64,000 nt of DNA from Amoebophrya sp. A120 (lineage: Eukaryota; Sar; Dinophyceae; Syndiniales; Amoebophryaceae), in NCBI GenBank assembly GCA_905178155.1, contig CAJINV010000007.1:1643341-1707340 (forward strand), read 5' to 3'. The notes below the pieces were generated by a model, which searched no databases, was not told where the DNA came from, and saw only the letters and a program-made list of their open reading frames with translations. Both the position numbers and the translations under genes were made by a program. Below, piece after piece: positions 46,364 through 55,853 of this stretch. The number at the start of each line of letters is the position of its first letter. The first letter of the stretch is position 1.

Positions 46364-49300
46364 ATGAAGCGCAGTAGACTCGTTGCCGCGCGGCGATCCG
46401 TGGTAGGGAGTAGCCGCAGTAGCACTACTAGAAGAGCAGCCCTGGAAACGCCTCGTCCTGTGCCACACCTCCCACCACATAGCTCTGTCTACCCAAGTGG
46501 GCGAGCAGTGACTGGCGTACGACAAGAAGTGCAGGATCAGCAGGAGCAGGACCTTCGTTGTCGTTCTAATTCTCATGATATTACACAACCACCTACAAGT
46601 GTTGTACCCCGCGACCAGCCGGACAGGAGCACGCACTTAAACATCCAGCATGACCTCCACCCTTCGCAGCACCGTCGACATCTTCGACACCGCCCGCTCT
46701 TGGGGCCGCCGCGTCTGCCTGCGCACGTCATGGCCCTGCAGACGGTTGGGGACGGGAAGAAGTTGAGTCACATTTTGAAGCAAAACAGCGTGCTGTTTGA
46801 CGCGAACGATTGGGAGCTCGCGAAGTTTCAAATCGACGTACATCTAGATTCCATGGACGGGAAAGACCTGTGTCGGACCATCACGGCGCTGGCGCTGGCA
46901 GATGATGAAGAAGTACGTGATGAACATCATGTCCAAGAAGTAGAAGAACAGCCACAAGAACTAGTGTCCACGATGACAAAATCAAAATCATCATCGCCAG
47001 TTGTACTTCCGGACAAGGATAATGTCAACACCGGCGACGAGGTCCAAACTACACTAAAAGGCGAACAAGTTGGGGGTCTCGCAAGTACGCCAATTGGTTT
47101 CTCCCGACCGAGCAAAGACGAGGAATCTCGCCTTCTGCTCACGGTCGAACTAGGGGAACGGCTAAGCAGCCGCCTCTCTGCGCAGTTGCGACAACTCACC
47201 GTCGCGGAAATCGCAAACCTAGCACTGGTGCTCGGGACAACTTCCAATCGAAAGAATCTTAAAAAAGCCGCCCGCCTGCCGATTCTGGCGACCCTGGGCA
47301 TTTCTGTGGCTATGCGGGCGCTTGAAGCGAAACCGACAGACGTGATCACCATGGCGAAAGCGTACTGCCTAACGGAAATCAAGGACGCTAGCTTGTTTGC
47401 GAGACTGGCCGCGATGGCGTTGCTAACCTTGCCCTTCTTCACCCGCAAGCAGTCGATCGACCTGCTAAAAAGCATGACGGAGCTCGGGTTCCGCCACGAA
47501 GGGCTCTTGCTCAAGGTGGCACAGACGAAGCTTTTTACTAATGGAAATGCAGTGTACAGTGCCGGTTCAGGTTCTTCAAGTACGCAACCAGCTGCATCTT
47601 CCTCTTCTTCTATATCTGCGGAGGAAATTCTCAACGTGGCGTTCGTGTATTCGAACTTTGAGTTGGTTGTGCCACAAGTGTGTCACCTGCTCGAGTCGCA
47701 TTGGACGGTCGCGCTGGACGCGTTCCCACCACTTCTCGTGCCTTTGGAAGAAGAAAATAAAGATCACGTCGAACAAAATATTGGGGCTGCCGAAGATGGC
47801 GTTGATCTTGATGCCAGAAGTAGGCACGACACCAGCGCGGACGAGCAGGTCGAACGAAGTGGAAGTGCACATGTATTTACCAGTTGTCATGTTGGTTCTG
47901 CACCAGTATCAGGATCAGCATCACCTGGACGAGCTGCTGTAGAGCCTAGCCCAGATGAAGATGATGAGGAACTCCGGAGAGGTGGAGACAACGAGCAGCA
48001 GAGCAAATTGTACTGCCAAGATGGTACATCAGGAGCCACTGCCTGGTGCGAGGACACAACAGCCGACATCACAACACTTATATCTCTTTCACTTTCTTGC
48101 TCAGGATCTTCAGCTGATTCTTCCGCATCAGAAAGTGCTGTTTCACTGGCACAATTTCTCGTTTCCATCCACGAACTGGAGTTGTTAGAGATTCTACCGG
48201 ACGTGGCCGCTGCAGTCCGGGCTCGGGTCAAGCTGGAGACTTTAATACTCGGAGGAGAGCAGCAGGTAGCTTTTGGAGAGAAAAGCAAAAGTCCGGATAG
48301 TTTACTCTGGCGATTTTTCGTCGCGTTGGGGGAAGCAGAAGGACGGCAGCGGAGAAATAGAGGAGCAGCTCGGATGAGCTGCTCTAGAGCGACGCATGTT
48401 CATCTTCATGTTCCGTTCGGCGGGACGAGGACCGGGAGGTGTGGGGGAGCTGTCGCTGGATACAAAGCTGAACCTTCGACTCCATCAGAAAAAATTTCAC
48501 CACCTCAGGATAAGCAGAGAACGAGTTTTGATGTTGCTTTTGAACCATCGGAGGACAAGGCGAAGATGAAGGAAGACAGCCTGAAAATTATGTGGAGACG
48601 CTATTACCCGCAAGAGGCCGCTATGAACGAGTTGCTTCGGGAATCCCAAAAGTGGCGTCTTCAAGCTTCTACTGCTACTACTTCGCCGATATTTTCTTCC
48701 ACCAAGGACGACAGCACCGCGCCAGCACAAGCTGCCGATCGCTACTTTCTTGCCGACGGTCGATCTAAAAATCATCCCCGGCTGGTGCACTGTAGTAGGA
48801 GTAGGAGACTGTCGTCATTAAAAAATGTCACAGCACCACACCACCTCCCGCAAATGATGCGCACCTTGGGATTGTGGTCCCAGCACACGCCGGTGGACCT
48901 GCAACCGTTGATTGCTGCTTGCGTGGAAACCTTGGAGGAGGTGGCTACGAGAACCTGTGCACCATCAGCCTCTAGTGATGGCCCTGTTTCGACGCGCTTC
49001 CACTTCCAGAAAGGTACAAACTCCTGGTCTCTGGTCCAACTGTGCCACATAGCAAAGGGTCTCCGGTTGCTTCCGCCGTCGATTAGCGTGAGATTGCGCG
49101 AGCTGGTTGCGCCGCTGCTGCGGAATGCAGTGTTGAGCCGGGCGGGGGTCGAAGATGATGATTTTTCTTCCGGGCTGGAACAGGACAACGTCAACGACAA
49201 AATCTCAAATGTCACAGAACAAACATCTGCACCAGCACGAAGGCCGGTTTCGTCAATGAAAAATGAAAACCTTTACTGGGAAAGCCTGGCACTGTCGGCA

Positions 49301-50191
49301 GTGGCTTTGCAAGTGGAAAAAGAACAAGTTATAAATCAAGAAGTAGAAGATTCATCTGCTCTTCGTGTGGAGGAGATTTGCAAGAGAATCGCAAGGAAAT
49401 CTGCGAACGTACAACTACGGAGGCTGCTGGGGGTTTTCTCAGGAAATGATGATGATGATGACAAAAATTCAGTGCTGCAAGAACATGAACACGAGTCGAC
49501 TTGTTCGTCCACCGCTTCAAATAGAAATAGTACAGCCAGAACTTCTGCTGATGTTGACGAGAGTGGACGACGAAATGCAGCTGCATCTCCTACATCTACT
49601 TCCGCGTCAGTATCATCAATATCATCCGCTCGTCCGACCACTTCATCTCCGAGCAGAAAAAGCCGGCATTTACAAAATTCTCAATTGCACCTGCTTCCGC
49701 CTGCCATGCGTGACTTGGTGCAGAGCCTGCAAAGCCGATCTTTCACCGTAGTTTTTCCGGACCTGCTGCCGCACTACGTTGTAATTGCGTCCTCGTCCTC
49801 CTGGACACGCGGGAGTCCTTCGACCGATGGTTTTATTTCCGGGCTCGGTGCGGACATGGAGAAAAAGAAAATGAAAAATGAGAAGAAGGACACTGATGCA
49901 GTAGACCACACCCACAGTTCCTCGCAGCAGGAACAAGCCCATCAAAATATGAAGCACCTGATCTTGGCTCCCGAGCACTTGATACGAGGTGAAGTGTCCT
50001 ACGAAACGCAAGCGCTGTGTGCGCGATATGATGTAAAAGGACAGATTCGCTATGCTGGGGACATGATGTTCTCGTCCATCTACTCGCGCCGGTCGGAGAA
50101 GAACAAAAGTGCTCAACACGTCGGAACTAGCTGTCAGTCCAAGCTTCTCGCATCAACCGATAGGGGTCTACTTCAGGAGGGGCTTTGTTGA
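46364..50191 (+). CDS. Large protein with helical-repeat-like region, possibly organellar RNA-binding
   Basis: A single exon of 1,275 residues starts at ATG 46364. The N-terminus is Arg/Ser/Ala-rich and lacks acidic residues (MKRSRLVAARRSVVGSSRS), compatible with a mitochondrial targeting peptide. Two ordered regions (about residues 120-185 and 255-450) consist of amphipathic helices with phrases such as LRQLTVAEIANLALVLG, VITMAKAYCLTEIKDASLF and SIDLLKSMTELGFRHEGLLL. Their length and rhythm (35-40 residues per pair) recall the octo-/heptatricopeptide-like proteins of alveolates that bind organellar RNA. I see no RAP domain. Low-complexity Ser/Glu inserts separate the helical blocks, and a further helical block lies near residues 820-940. 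The repeat-family assignment is an inference from pattern only. Confidence 0.6.
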   Translation: MKRSRLVAARRSVVGSSRSSTTRRAALETPRPVPHLPPHSSVYPSGRAVTGVRQEVQDQQEQDLRCRSNSHDITQPPTSVVPRDQPDRSTHLNIQHDLHPSQHRRHLRHRPLLGPPRLPAHVMALQTVGDGKKLSHILKQNSVLFDANDWELAKFQIDVHLDSMDGKDLCRTITALALADDEEVRDEHHVQEVEEQPQELVSTMTKSKSSSPVVLPDKDNVNTGDEVQTTLKGEQVGGLASTPIGFSRPSKDEESRLLLTVELGERLSSRLSAQLRQLTVAEIANLALVLGTTSNRKNLKKAARLPILATLGISVAMRALEAKPTDVITMAKAYCLTEIKDASLFARLAAMALLTLPFFTRKQSIDLLKSMTELGFRHEGLLLKVAQTKLFTNGNAVYSAGSGSSSTQPAASSSSSISAEEILNVAFVYSNFELVVPQVCHLLESHWTVALDAFPPLLVPLEEENKDHVEQNIGAAEDGVDLDARSRHDTSADEQVERSGSAHVFTSCHVGSAPVSGSASPGRAAVEPSPDEDDEELRRGGDNEQQSKLYCQDGTSGATAWCEDTTADITTLISLSLSCSGSSADSSASESAVSLAQFLVSIHELELLEILPDVAAAVRARVKLETLILGGEQQVAFGEKSKSPDSLLWRFFVALGEAEGRQRRNRGAARMSCSRATHVHLHVPFGGTRTGRCGGAVAGYKAEPSTPSEKISPPQDKQRTSFDVAFEPSEDKAKMKEDSLKIMWRRYYPQEAAMNELLRESQKWRLQASTATTSPIFSSTKDDSTAPAQAADRYFLADGRSKNHPRLVHCSRSRRLSSLKNVTAPHHLPQMMRTLGLWSQHTPVDLQPLIAACVETLEEVATRTCAPSASSDGPVSTRFHFQKGTNSWSLVQLCHIAKGLRLLPPSISVRLRELVAPLLRNAVLSRAGVEDDDFSSGLEQDNVNDKISNVTEQTSAPARRPVSSMKNENLYWESLALSAVALQVEKEQVINQEVEDSSALRVEEICKRIARKSANVQLRRLLGVFSGNDDDDDKNSVLQEHEHESTCSSTASNRNSTARTSADVDESGRRNAAASPTSTSASVSSISSARPTTSSPSRKSRHLQNSQLHLLPPAMRDLVQSLQSRSFTVVFPDLLPHYVVIASSSSWTRGSPSTDGFISGLGADMEKKKMKNEKKDTDAVDHTHSSSQQEQAHQNMKHLILAPEHLIRGEVSYETQALCARYDVKGQIRYAGDMMFSSIYSRRSEKNKSAQHVGTSCQSKLLASTDRGLLQEGLC

Positions 50192-50562
50192 CAACAGTAA
50201 AAGTACCAGGCAAGAAGTATTAATCTGGTTTATCGAACCTTTTTGGTGTTCCCTAGCTCACGTTTCGGCTGCTCCCATCTGATTGTCTTCGTTATTTTTT
50301 CTCCTTCGAGATCGGGGTTGCAGTTGCTTGTTCGGCGCCGGTGGTACTTCTTCCTCGAACCTCAACCTTTCCCGTTTGTGCGGCCGCTCACTACCGCATA
50401 TCAGCAGGACAGCGGTATTTCGCTTTCGTACAGACTGGCGGTACTAGAAGTAGTTGTCGAGGCAATTTCATTCTTTTGCAGCGGCTACCGGGGTTGCACT
50501 TGCAAGTGCATGTCCAACGGATCTACTTCATTATCATTTACATTAATATACGCAGAGCAATC

Positions 50563-52358
50563 ATGTCGATCGCCTTCCGCTTTGTTTCATCCAGTAGATG
50601 GATCATGCTCTTGGCTTCATCTGCTCCAGAGCTGCGTCAAAAACCTCTTCGGCCGCGCACCTACTACTTTCCACAGGCGCTCTTCTTCCGTGTGTTGTTC
50701 CTTCTTTACGCTTGCCCCGCAGCGAAAGAAACCCAGAATGTCTTTCCGAACGTTGCGGACATGCGGGATGAGCTTCGCGCCGGTGACTACCGGCTGGTCC
50801 GGCCGAGTCCCACGACTAAGACCGCGGAAGTGCAGAAGCGCTACCGGATGGATGGGACAGTTGCTGCGTTCGTAAAGAAGGTGATGGGACGAGTCAACGA
50901 AGCGAAGGAGACCCTGCGCCGAAAAGAGCTGCTCCCAGCGATGAAGGACGATTTGCAAGAGGAAATCAAAGTCACGGACCAGGAACTGCAAGACAACCAG
51001 CAGACGCTCGAAGAGTACCAGGAGGAGTGGCTATCCAGGAAACAACACCCATCCCCATCCAATTTGTCATGCAAAACATGCATGATAAGCTGCAGTGTTT
51101 GTCATGCAAAAAATGGATTGGGATGGTTTTTTTTTTCCTGGACACTGGCGGCAATCCATCTACCGCCAGTATAACGCCACGCTGAAGCAGCACTTCCCCG
51201 AACCAAGGCAACTGGACTTGGAAGTGATCCACCTGCTGACGACGAACAGCCCAGAAAATCGCCGTGCTTTGGAGCCGCTACTGGGCTACGTGGCGCACGG
51301 CCTAACGTCGTTTGGGAACTTCACGAAACACAGCGAAACGATTGCCACTGCCGCGGAGGCCGTTTGGATTCTTAGTTTTAATGACAAGAAAAACCTATCC
51401 TGCGGATCAAATAAAGTATGGTGCGATGCTCGTACTCATTGCGTTGGTGCATGAACGAGATGATCAAAAGGAAAATTGAAATATAATGATCTTTATCCCT
51501 AGCCTGCACTAGCATTCCAAAGGTGTACTTCTCATGTGGAAAACAAGAAATTGTAACGCACTCTAGCATCCGAGTTCGAGTATGTACGAGAAGTGGCGCT
51601 ATTCTTATTCTTTTGCATAAACCCAAGAGATTCTCACATTCGAGTATAACGCGATCGAGAAGTTGGCAGCGGTGCTCGACAATTACTTCACGTACTACGA
51701 CACCACGAGAGATGAGCAAGATACGGCCATGGCGAACCGAAAGGAGATGAAACCGCCGCAAATCAACGTGGAGGCGGCGAAATTCGCCCCGATCGCCGCC
51801 ATGTGGGCGGCGGCGGCCTTGCAGAACTTGGCCGCGAGCTACTGCAGTTCTTCGTCCTCGAGCCGGTGCGAGTGGGCGTGGGATACGAAATCCTCTCTCT
51901 TACAAAACACCACAGCGGTTGTGATCGACAATGCGTTCAACAGGGAGGACATTATGGCCGTGCTCGTGGAGAGCGAGGGGCATCTGTGGGAGAAAATCGC
52001 GGGGCGCATGCTTTGTCAAAACAGCAACAGTAGGAAATTTAGAGACAGTTTGAAACCAGCCACGGTGGAAGATGTGCGGCAGCTAGCAGTTTCGAAAAAG
52101 GAGAAGGCGATGCTGCAGGACCCGAGGTACATGAACCAACTCGCGGTCTGGGCCTTTGCGGGGTTGCTGAAAAATCTGGCGATACGTACGGAGAGCCATC
52201 GCTTTTACGGGGAGGGAGCCTGGAAGTGTTTGTGCGATTTGACGACGAGCGCAGACTGGTTGGAGAGTAGCAAGGCGGAAAAGGCGATTTTGCATTTGGG
52301 CGGGAATGAAACGGACTGTCAGAAACGGATGAAAACCATGCGACAGAGGGAGCTCTGA
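50563..52358 (+). CDS. Helical protein of unknown function with two repeat-flanked introns
   Basis: I start at ATG 50563; a hydrophobic stretch (FFRVLFLLYACPAA, about residues 42-55) may be a signal or anchor. Exons 50563-51031, 51150-51372 and 51635-52358 give 471 residues. The first intron is an introner joining EEYQEEW to RQSIYRQYN (frame 1 to 2). The second is flanked by the 6-bp direct repeat GATTCT and joins VWIL to TFEYNAIEKL; a GT-AG alternative (51362-51644) also keeps frame. The protein has a coiled-coil part (EEIKVTDQELQDNQQTLEEY) followed by helices rich in Ala/Leu (FAPIAAMWAAAALQNLA), perhaps armadillo-like. No family identified. The C-terminus ends at TAA/TGA-type stop 52356-52358. 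Confidence 0.7.
51032..51145. mobile_element. Introner element, family A (about 114 bp)
   Basis: It starts TATCCAGGAAACAACACCC and ends near TTTTTTTTTTCCTGGACAC; the arms are inverted with a few differences and a longer T run on the right. The direct repeat is TGGC at 51028-51031 and 51146-51149. Excision of 118 nt joins frame 1 to frame 2 correctly. There is no AG close to its right end in the needed phase, so GT-AG splicing does not work here. Confidence 0.88.
51373..51628. mobile_element. Candidate decayed introner with GATTCT target duplication
   Basis: GATTCT occurs at 51367-51372 and 51629-51634. Removing one copy plus the 256 bp between gives the required frame shift (262 nt, 1 mod 3) and a smooth protein join. 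Unlike the other elements it has no convincing inverted repeat and does not share their words. It could equally be an ordinary GT-AG intron (51362-51644). Confidence 0.4.
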
Positions 52359-54459
52359 CGATGGCAGCGGCAGGTTGTTGGTGGGATTCGATTTGTTGCG
52401 AAGTGGCTGATTGATGGAATGAAAATAAAAACATTATCATGCGACCGCGCCCACTGGGTTTTGGATTCTCAAAGTTAGAGTGCGAGCATCAAGAAAAGGC
52501 ATAAGAAGAAGAACCTTGCTTATGATCGGCCAGGAAAAGTTAGTCCGATCGGTTCGCGGCCTACAAAGTTATTTGAAGTATTGCGAGTTCGGCGCTGCGA
52601 TTTGTTGTTCGTCGTCTTGCTCTGACACCACTGGGACCGAGAGCGTGTTCGAGGACGGAAATGAAGGCAACATGGGAACACAAGGAGTCTGACCGTGAGG
52701 CCAATGAGGTCAACCGCCGCGCTTCCGAGACATGCGCCGCGCGCCCTTCCGCCTCTATTATAATCCGCGGCGGCTTATTGCTGGAGGCCTCCGCCGCCGA
52801 TGAAGCGGCGCAAGTGCAGGCCAGGGCGGCGCTGCAGGGGGTGCCGGCGACCCCGGTCACCACAATGACGCAAGTCGCCGAGGGGTCGGCGCGCCGAGGT
52901 CCGCGGCCCCTTCGGAAACGGCGACGGCCCGGCCCGCCGGAGCGAGACGCTCTGCGTCTTGTATACTCTCACGACACGGGTGGAGCTGAGCACCGCCGGC
53001 GACTGGATAACGCCCGCGGCCTGCGCCGCGACTGCGCCAAGCTTCGAGACAGGTCGGCCGCAAAGCACCCGGACGGGCTGGCCACATTTAGCCAGCGGCC
53101 GCGGCCGTCCTTAGATGGCAGTGCGCAGGCCGCTCCTGCTTTGGGCTGTAGACGCCTACAAGTGGACGGCGGCGCGGTTGAAGTGCCGGAGCGATAAGGA
53201 GCGGCCGCGCCGCCGATTGCTGGGGCCGCCCGAAAGCAGTCAGCGCGCGTGGTCTGCCGCGCCGTCCGCCGGCCGGCCCGCTCTTGGGGGCGCGCCGCTC
53301 GGCCTGGGGCGCCGGGGCGGCCGGGCGGCATTTGGTGGAACAGCCGGGCCGCCCGGCCCTTCGTTCCTTCGCCAGCATGGCTCCGCCTGCGTGCGTTCGC
53401 GCCACCTTTGTGGCCGGCCGGCCCGCCGGGTGCTTGTTCATTGTAGATCGGGACTGGCCGGGGGCGGGTAGGGAGCTTGCTTGGCGTCCTGTTTTGTTTT
53501 TTGGGCCGGCACCCGGGGCCGGTCGGTGCGCTGGCTTGATTCGTTAGGTTTGATATGCGCGCCGGCGCTCTTCGGCTGCGTGCCCCTGCCTTTGCCTTCC
53601 ATCCTGGTTTGCGAAGTTCTGCTCTTGCAGCCTCTTCCATCCGGGAACCCACGCACCCTGTCAGGCAGCGCAGTCGGCGGACCAAGTGTTGCCCCAGTGT
53701 TTCCGCGCGCACGCATGATGGAACTCAAGCTCCCGCTGTCGCTTCGCGTTACGTTGCTTGCGGTGAGGCTCTGTGGTGCAGTGGTCGTCGGTCTGACTTC
53801 CTTGTTCATAAAAATGAGAATACAGACTACACCGCTCCTTGGTACTCAACACCAGGGGAAGCTCTGCGAATTGAGAGACACATATATGTAGTGCTCGAGG
53901 AGTTGGAGCAGGGCCAGGACTTACAAAAGTATGATCGAGAGGTGGTAGAGCTCTTGCTCAACGCTTTGCAGTCACTTTCCCACATTTTTATTTTTCTGTT
54001 GGTTTTTTATTGCCGCAGAGCCCGCCAAAATCAAAATGACAAGCTTGCCAGAGATTGAGAGACTCAGGAGCGGTAAAGGATGAAGTTAGACTATCAATAT
54101 TACGTATTGCGCTATGTCTCGGTCGATGTTTTTTTTTTATCATGAATATTCAAGATTTTGACTCGATCTCCATTTTGCTCGTGAAATTTGTCTGATGGCT
54201 TTTCATGCGCTTCGACTTTTATTTTACGCCAGGGCCCCAAGCAACTACACGGACGTAGTGAATAGATGCTCGAGTTTTTCTTCCCGACCAGGCATTACAG
54301 TAGCAGCCTGTGCGACTTTATGATTATGAAGATTTTTTATCGCGACTTGACACCTCCGCCTATTCGGCTGTGATACTTCTCGGAAACTACAAACAAACAG
54401 CGTCACATCCCGAGTCAGAGGGGCTTGAAGCTTCACTGGGATGACTTTACAAAAAAAGG
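52359..54459. other. Intergenic stretch with a GC-rich island
   Basis: No supported gene. About 52680-53640 is GC-rich island 3. The remainder has normal composition and short frames only. Confidence 0.5.
52680..53640. other. GC-rich island 3, non-coding by inspection
   Basis: Very GC-rich, with overlapping long frames on both strands (for example 52969-53712 -), all Arg/Ala/Gly/Pro-rich without domains. It shares the GGCCGGCCCGCCGG word with island 2. It resembles islands 1 and 2 in composition and in lacking an identifiable gene. Confidence 0.6.
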
Positions 54460-55853
54460 ATGGGTGAAGACGATCAGGACGGCGCTGGTGGCCGCAAGCC
54501 CCCGCCTTGGAACAATCAGAGCCACACGACGAAAAAACCGGGATCAACGACGTCACAGCGGCCCGGCGAGGAAGCTGAGGAGGAAGATGATGAAGAGGAC
54601 GTTCTTGGCAACATAGAGCTAAACTCCACCGTCACCGCAGAGTCACACCTTCCGGAGCACAGCAATTATCCCACCGCACAGCTACAGCAGGACGCGTTAC
54701 GGCGGTACCAAACCGATGGCAACGATGGGAGCAGTTTGTCCCTCGGTACCGATTTTATTTTCGGTGGAGCAACAGAAAAACCATCGGTGTTGCTGCAACA
54801 GGAAGCGCAGCACCAGTTCGGGCATGGCCACGGTGGGGATCTGCAGCCTGACCCAGGGCCAGGTAACGCTGCAAGAGGAATTTTGATTTTCGTATTCGTC
54901 GTTTCAATGGAATTCTTGCAAGTTTTGAGCATCTTCTTCAATGAGTTCCGGTTTCTGAAGATTTGACCTGTGTTTTCGGCGGCACGCAAAAACTCAAGCG
55001 CGCCAAATAAACATCAAAAACAGGCCAGCGTCCTACCACATCCCTTGAAGACTTCATAGATTGCCTCAACACCGACGACAGTAACCACTATGGGGCGCGC
55101 CCCCCTGCCGTATTACCGCCAACAAATTTATCACACGATCCACGACCCCCACCTCCCAGTGCCCCCTACCCCGGCACAACATCACCGTCCCCACCAACAC
55201 CCCCACGCCCTCCCTCAACAACCACCCAGCAGCATCAACCGAGCGCCTCCTCAACCGCGCCGCACCCTCCCGGCCCGCCGGACGACGGCTTTCAGTGCGA
55301 CGACTGCCCAATCTGTTTCGAACCCATAGACCCCGCGGAGGCGGCGATGCGGTGTAAAAACCGCTCGCACCCGCATTTTTTCCACTCCTCCTGCCTGTCC
55401 GCCTGGATCCAGACCGCGCGGCAACAAAGGATCCGGCCGAGCTGCCCGATTTGTCGGAACGACGTGGAGTTTCACGCGAAAAGGCTGAACCAGTTTCTGC
55501 AAGAGCAGCAACGGGTGAGAAACGGCGGAGCCTCGTCTAGTTCCAGCTCGGGGGATACCATGACGGACGAAGATTTGGGGTTTTTCCAGTCCATTTACCA
55601 GAATCTGGACGACACCGTAAAAGACGGCTGGTCCAACGTGACGTGGGAAAATGTCACCTACGCCGGCGGCTTGATCGCGTGCTTCGGCTGGGGCTTCTAT
55701 TCCGGCTACAACTACGACCGGATGTACGTTCCCTTGGAACTCATCCCGCAGCAAACTGACAACCGAGTCGCGCAGGGTGTGGGCTGGTTTGCCGGGGTGT
55801 TGGCCCGGGAGATAAAGCGCTGGCATGACCGGAAGAGCCGGAGGGACGATTGA
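54460..55853 (+). CDS. RING-H2-type protein with C-terminal membrane segment, probable E3 ubiquitin ligase
   Basis: Two exons (54460-54862, 55024-55853) joined by a GT-AG intron give 410 residues. The N-terminal part is hydrophilic, with an acidic run (EEAEEEDDEED), and is followed by a Pro/Ser/Thr-rich linker. The RING lies at about residues 229-285: CPICFEP, then MRCKN, HFFHSSCLSAW and CPICRND give the Cys/His ligand order of a RING-H2. A hydrophobic segment (TYAGGLIACFGWGFYSGYNY) near residue 355 could cross a membrane. Such proteins usually transfer ubiquitin to membrane-associated targets. The start codon is the first ATG after upstream stops. No introner in this gene. Specific ortholog unknown. 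Confidence 0.82.

Noticed and set aside
53768-53840. tRNA-like start (GGCTCTGTGGTGCAGTGG) with an A-box-like word
   Set aside because: No B box (GGTTCGAATCC-like) and no acceptor stem partner in the expected place.
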